This document shows, one piece after another, positions 58,758 through 64,000 of a DNA stretch of 64,000 nucleotides. This stretch comes from Mycogone perniciosa (taxonomy: Eukaryota; Ascomycota; Sordariomycetes; Hypocreales; Hypocreaceae). Where the stretch lies: NCBI GenBank assembly GCA_025331125.1, contig JAOALB010000002.1, positions 62,001 through 126,000 of the forward strand, written 5' to 3'. The notes under the pieces were generated by a model. It was not told the origin of the DNA. It did no database searches and was given only the letters and a program-made list of their open reading frames with translations. Within the stretch, counting starts at the first letter, position 1. Every line of letters begins with the position of its first letter. The position numbers and the translations under genes were made by a program.

Positions 58758-59046
58758 ATGTTCAAGTAAGCGCCATCCTCCTCAGCCCTGTCATCATCAA
58801 CTTCAACCAAGTAAGTGGCTCACACATGCGTCCTTATTTTCGTATTTGCACAGAGCCTACAAGAACCTTTCTCCAAAAACCCGCCTTGGCGTTGGCGTTA
58901 CTGTCATCGCCTGGGGTTTCGCAGGTCTCTACCTTTCCGACAAGGCAGAGGAGAAGTTTGGATATACCCCCTCCGAGGATGACAAGGCTAAGCTGCGCAA
59001 GATAGCGCCGAGAATCATCACTGTTGAAAAGGGTCAGGATCGATAA
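58758..59046 (+). CDS. Small single-span membrane protein, probably mitochondrial
   Basis: Two exons: a tiny 8-nt first coding exon (58758-58765, encoding Met-Phe and two bases of Lys) and 58854-59046, with an 88-nt intron (GTAAGC...CAG); the product is 66 aa. The sequence begins MFKAYKNLSPKTRLGVGVTV, runs into a hydrophobic span VGVTVIAWGFAGLYLSD, then a charged tail AEEKFGYTPSEDDKAKLRKI. I recognise the layout as that of small conserved fungal inner-membrane-type proteins but cannot name a function. The frame of exon 2 is also open upstream through the intron to 58498, so a longer unspliced product is formally possible. It is in the same orientation as the desaturase and convergent with the zinc-finger gene. 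Confidence 0.72.
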
Positions 59047-60585
59047 AGGGATGAGAAAAGAGCAAAAACAAACCATACTTGGCATTATTTATCTACTATC
59101 AACCCACCAATTATTGGCTGGTCACCTTCACATCTTCCACAGGACGTTATGCACAGAGTGAGAAGTCATGATAGAAGATACATCTTGCATTAACGTCGTT
59201 ATTCAACCCTGACTTTTGTTCGCAGCAATTGCTATCTGTTGTCATTGCGCCTTTCTAAGTAGTCCTGTTACCGACAAACCAGAGCACCTTGTCTACATTT
59301 CACATGCCACCCTCCGCCTCATCCTCAAAACCCCTCCATCATCTACCATCCTTCATATCACCGTCAGGACCAAACGTAGTGTCACCATCATCAATCAGCC
59401 CAGGCCATGAAGTCGTGATGGCTCGCCGAGAAACCACTGTACCCCTTTCTATCTTGGATCGAAGTCTAGTAAACGCACTGTCAACTCCACACCCCGTCTA
59501 TCCGTACTGAAAATGCATTGCAGAACAAAGACGCCACCGATGCCGCCCCTCGATGCATGCATGGCAAGTCGAATCGATCGATGCGCACGAAGTTGCCAAC
59601 GCGCGCCCCTCCCCCAACGTCAGCGTTCTCAAGAAAGTCCAGAAACAGAACAAAGGAAAAGTGAAAATGCAAAAAAGCACACAAAAAATGCAACGCCTCC
59701 TAATGCAACCTCCCCGATGGTTTTCTTTTTTCTCTTCAATGAAATTTTGTCCCTTCATCTCCCAGCGCAGAAGGGTTGGACTTGACAGACGCTCTTCCAA
59801 TGCTCTCCGCCAGTAGGCATTTCCAGTATTGTAATCCTTTCTCTCCATACACCTTGGTCGTTTGTTTCTAGCCCACCCCAGCTCCTCCAATTTTGGACCT
59901 GATAATCTCTCAAAACCATTTGATACCCACAACGTGCACGGTGTCGGATGGCATAGTGTTTTAAATGACCGTCTGGTGTTTTGATGTGGCAAAATTGCGA
60001 AAAAGAGCAACATTATCAGGATTGTCTCGTCTCAGATGCCAACGGTTCACGGCATTCCGGTACGCAATCTTGAAATCATGCCCTTCAGCCATCTAGCTCG
60101 TTGATATTTTCAGATGCAATTGACAGATACCTTCCCAGGCTGCGCCGCCATTGGGCATCAAACTGTCATGATGCGACTGCACACACGCACTTTCGAGCAC
60201 AAGTAAGGATCACATCCCCAATAATGCTCATATTCACGAAAATAGTTCGTGAATCGCTGATGTCCAATTTGGCACCAAGTGCATATGTAGACTTGCTCCA
60301 TGGCAATCCGCTCCTGATCAAGCGTTCCTCCTGTCGTCAAGTCGAATAGGATGCGCACGTCGTGCCCTTAAAGAATCCGTGGATTCGACATTTACCCAAC
60401 CGATTGAGGGCAGGGGGTACGAGGTAGGTATGCGCATGGCTAGTCGGGAATGTATTGAAAATTATCAGAAGAAAATGGGCTGCTGTTTCCTTAGAAGGAG
60501 CTGATTGCCTGACTGGGAGGATAGGAAAAGTTGGGGTTTAGTGAGTATAGAGCTGGACGAAAGGGATTCTGGAGTGGATGCCCCA
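59047..60585. other. Convergent intergenic region
   Basis: About 1.5 kb between the stop codons of the 66-aa gene and the zinc-finger gene. It must contain two 3' untranslated regions. Several open frames of 80-170 codons lie here on both strands without domain signatures. Confidence 0.5.
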
Positions 60586-62035
60586 CTAGTTAGCGGAAGC
60601 GTAGTTGGGGTTGCGGTCTGTCAACCCGTTGTCGAGACTAGGCTCGACCTTGATTGCGGTCTGCGTCTGTCCACGATTAGGAAGGAAAGTAGAATTGAGA
60701 TGGGAGTGGTGCGCACCAGCCTGGAACACCTGAGACCAGTCAAGGCCAGGTTGTTGGTTCGCGTTGGAACCACCATACATGGGGAGTCCGTTTTGACCCG
60801 GGGGCATACTGTAGTTTGGCATCTGTTGATTGCTCATGGAGCTAGAAACGTCGCCCGGATAGGGCTGCGAGGTACCCATTACATGTCCAGCCATGTTCCT
60901 CCTGTCAGGAGCACCGCCATTGTCAAGTCTACCCATGCTGCTGGCCCTCGAGAGCTGGTTCTGGTCACCGCCCATGTTGTTCATACCATCCTGAACTTGG
61001 ACCATACCAAAAGGGTGAACAATGCCATCACCAGCCATGTTACTCAAACCATTGAGATGATTCAGATCGCCTCCATTTTCAAGAGCAGCTTTCTGCTGAG
61101 CCTGGGCATTCTTCTTAACGTGAGCTTGGGGGTGGGACAAGTGGCTAGCACCGGTGGGGTTTCCACGACGGATGGAGCACTTTTGGAAATGACGTTTTAA
61201 GATGTCACTTCGAGAAAACGTATCGCGGCAGAGTACACACATGTAGGGGCGGTCGCCAGTGTCTGGCAATCTAGAGTCAGCGTAGTTCAAATTATGGGAA
61301 AGAGGCAGACAACTTACGTCTCAAAAGATGGCGCTTGAGATGCTTGGCATGCAGATATGTCTTTGTGCAATGCGGGCAAGGGAATTTTCCGTCCGCATCC
61401 TTAACGGGAATGACGGTGTTCTTTGTTCCGCCAGTTCCAGCAGCTGGGGCAGCAGGCCTTCCAGGTGCGCTAGGAAGAATACCTCGGCGACCCTGCGAGC
61501 CAACAACATGCGTCGGCTGCTCTCCATCCTGAAGAACTGAGCTTTGCTGCATGAGAGACCCGGGGTTGTAGGAAGAAACTCCGGGCTGCGACATGATGCC
61601 TCCGGGAGGCATTGGGCGAAGGACCGGAGGACCCCGGTTACCACTCGGCGCAGGAGCAATTGGCTGCGGATGAGAGGCAGCTGTCGTCGCCTGCGACATC
61701 ATGGCAGCCGAAGTGGCATATCCCTGGTGGGGCGGATAGGGATTTTGGGCCATGGAGTAAACGCCGGGTCTATGAGCAGGCTGAGAAGTTTGCTGCTGGT
61801 AGCTCGGCAGATTACTTGATGTTGGAGTGTTTGGAGTGCCTGGGGTTCGCGGAGTATGCGGGTGGCTCCCGTATAGCGGTTGCATCGCAACTGTATGAGG
61901 TTGGAGCGGCGGGAGCGTCTGCGGGAGAGGCGAGCCGGTCTGCAGCTGATGCGGCGAGATAGCAGTAGGCGAAGGATATGTCTGAGCCGCCGATGTTGTG
62001 TTTACACCATTGGTCGAATACTGAGGGCCGTCCAT
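60586..62035 (-). CDS. Two-finger C2H2/C2HC zinc-finger transcription factor
   Basis: Two exons, 62035-61318 and 61262-60586, with a 55-nt intron; the product is 464 aa from MDGPQYSTNGVNTTSAAQTY. Residues 1-~200 are Pro/Gln/Ser-rich and disordered. The first finger is CPHCTKTYLHAKHLKRHLLRH, with C220, C223, H236 and H240; the H240 codon is created by splicing. A canonical-style linker HTGDRPY leads to CVLCRDTFSRSDILKRHFQKC, where the last ligand is Cys (C248, C251, H264, C268). SIRRGNPTGASHLSHPQAHV follows and is well kept in related fungal factors. The rest is Asn/Met/Gln-rich, an activation-domain-like composition. Target genes are unknown. The acceptor used is the CAG just before base 61262; an alternative AG 9 nt upstream gives the wrong phase. 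Confidence 0.88.
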
Positions 62036-64000
62036 ACTAGTATGCGAGACGCGTCGAGCGACGTGTGGAAAGCTGCTGTAAAATAAAAGATGGCGGCGTG
62101 GACAAACGGTGACGACGGGTCGAAATGGAAGACTCGACCGAGGCGACAGACGAGTTCGACGGAGACAGATTCGAACGCAAACGCAAAGCGCAGTCAGTCG
62201 ATAAGGCCCACGCGCAACGAGGCGAACAAGCTGCTGCGGCGTTCTGGGGAAGGTGGAGGTGGATTGGATGAGGCTCTCTCGTAGCAGTCCCTCTCACAGA
62301 GAGTTGTTAGGGAACAGTTGGAGTGGGGAACTGGGTCTCGATCCTATTTTATCGTGCCTCTGTCAGGTACTGGACACGCCAAAGACGGAAAAAGTGGACG
62401 GGCAGTGTGGCGTGCGTGGTGTGGGAAGGCCAGCGCTTGAAGGGGGGAGGGTAGGGTGGTGGCGTGGCGACAGAGAAGCCAGTGGGAAAGGCGTGTGAGA
62501 GCGAGCGTGTGTTGGAGTGAGTGGTGGATGCGGCCCAGCGGAACCGTTGAGCAGAGAGGTGCTGGCCCTGCTGGATGGATAGGCGGTGGCAAGTGGAGAC
62601 CTCTGCGCCAGAACCGCAAACAGAATAGGGTTCTGGGCTGGGGGTGCGAGTGGGAGGGGATGACGAAGAGATTTTTTTTCTGGGAGGGGAATAGAGGACC
62701 TGGCTTGGGGGTTCTACCTACCTGGACCTGGACTGGGCTGCACAGCGGGCGATCCAAAAACGCAAGTCGAGATCAAGGCGGTTTTGTTCGACCTGAAGAA
62801 ACGACAAAGTCCAGGGGCCTTTGCGCGTGGCTTGCGAGGGAGGATGAAGAAAGACGAGGGAGCGCAGGGAGCGAGAAGAAAGAGGGAAAAAAAAGAAAAT
62901 TCGGCAGACAAGATAGGCCGAGAGAAAGAGATGGTTGGATTCAATGTGCCTGGAAGAGACAATAGCCGGGGTAGGTAAACACAGGGAACAGGGTGCCAGC
63001 AAGTAGCAGGTACTGCAGGTACTTGTGGCTTCCAGACGCGACGGGCCAAGAGAAAATTTTGTGAATCGCGCCTCGACTGTTTTGTTTGCGGCAGTGTGTT
63101 GTGTGCAAGACTGAAAGTCGCTGCCTATATCAAACCGCATAGAGATTTTTTTTATTGTCACTTTTTTTCCTTATCGCTGTTTGCACCCAACAAAGTTTCT
63201 CTCACTTCCTTTACGTTTCCTTTTTCTCACTTTTTTTCCCTTTCACAACTCGGGTCTACAGCGGATTTGCCTACAGGCTAGTCGCTTTTTTCTTTCTTGG
63301 TTAGCCTAGGTGCCTGTCTGCCGCCACCGCATGATCAACCAGCGACATGTTGGGTACCTGTGTTGCTGCGTGTCCGTCACCTGCCACATCCAGCCAGCAG
63401 CATGTACCCGAGGAGTACCATGCCATTCATTACTCGTGTATTGATGCCTCGCGCAAAGTCTGCTATGAATCGCCCAACCTATTGTGCATGATTCCTGTTC
63501 CGCAGATTTACTGAATCATTTATTTTCTTCGTCATGAAGTTATTCTGGTAGTCTGGCAGTAGGCCGGATACTCCATCGGCGCTTTGCGCCTGCTCGTAGT
63601 TGCGCCCGAAGCGAAGAATAATGGCCTGGCCCGAGAGCACAAGTACGAGGTACCTCTTCACACCCAAGGAGTTGAATAATCCCAGTAGTATCACGACCAG
63701 GGGGCCTGGCTACCTTTGTCTCTGCTGTGCGTCAACAAGGGTCTCGCGGCAGACGGCCGATATTCGGGGGGGCCATCATGACGAGTCCCACTTCTCTACG
63801 ACAAAGCTCATCACGAAGCGATCATTTGCTGTCATGCATCTTCATGACAGTTTCCAATGTCTAGTATTGTCTAATACTGATACATAGTAATAAACGCGGA
63901 GCGCCCTCTATCGGTCATGTGCACTTGACGAGTAGCATTGAATGTTACCATGTCTGGCGCTTGACGTCGCTTCATTTTCCACACATGTCTTACCTCGTTC
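62036..64000. other. Upstream region of the zinc-finger gene, no supported gene
   Basis: About 2 kb. 62036-63100 is the presumed long leader and promoter, G-rich on the plus strand (C-rich on the transcribed strand) in 62400-62720. 63140-63300 is strongly C/T-rich on the plus strand (runs of T with CCTTT and CTCAC), which could be the promoter of a plus-strand transcript beginning to the right; I see no coding exon for one before base 64000. Confidence 0.5.

Noticed and set aside
1..64000. tRNA, rRNA, CRISPR, prokaryotic operon or bacterial-type mobile element
   Set aside because: None seen by eye. The genes are spliced and eukaryotic, so ribosome-binding sites and operons do not apply. A tRNAscan run would be needed to exclude a tRNA in the gaps.

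Overview
The window is nuclear DNA from a filamentous ascomycete, most likely a Sordariomycete and probably Hypocreales (inference from gene content and style; no marker gene fixes the species). The evidence is: short GT-AG introns (45-113 nt), closely packed genes on both strands, fungal-specific proteins (DASH subunit Ask1, an Arp9-type actin-related protein, a UAF-like SANT protein), and a delta-9 desaturase fused to cytochrome b5. I rebuilt 21 protein-coding genes, 20 of them with both ends inside the window. Exon joins were accepted only where donor, acceptor, reading phase and family alignment agreed. I found no rRNA, tRNA, CRISPR array or intact transposon.

Layout. 1-10 kb holds core nuclear and mitochondrial genes: Ask1 (-, cut by the window start), a gamma-tubulin complex protein (-), the NuA4 subunit Eaf7 (+), an Rrn5-like Pol I factor (-) and a mitochondrial Irc3-type helicase (+). 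10.6-19.8 kb has a seven-exon multi-KH RNA-binding protein (-), 3.3 kb without a gene, and a long disordered protein I cannot name (-). 20.5-26.9 kb is dense: an Sdt1-type nucleotidase (+), Mediator Med21 (-), Sec62 (+), a secreted RNase T2 (-) and a GNAT acetyltransferase (-). 28.4-41 kb has phospholipase D (+), a membrane-anchored PDI-like protein (-), Tdp1 (+) and a MATE transporter (+). 41-47 kb has Arp9 (-) and a Ysc84/SH3YL1-domain protein (-).

From about 47 to 58.7 kb the window becomes gene-poor. This stretch holds only a cyclopropane-fatty-acid synthase-like gene (-) and, head to head with it across 2.7 kb, a delta-9 acyl-CoA desaturase with a b5 domain (+). The desaturase makes the cis double bond that CFA synthases use, so the two may act in one lipid pathway (inference). 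A 66-residue membrane protein (+) and a zinc-finger regulator (-) complete the right end.

How the genes relate. Most are unrelated housekeeping genes in divergent or convergent pairs with short shared promoters or terminators. The secretory pathway is represented by Sec62, the PDI-like protein and RNase T2, and chromatin or transcription by Eaf7, Rrn5, Med21, Arp9 and the zinc-finger protein. The most unusual non-coding signal is a short dispersed motif, TAC-T[C/T]C-GTA and its complement, seen mainly between genes, sometimes clustered, and twice doubled into perfect 16-bp palindromes.
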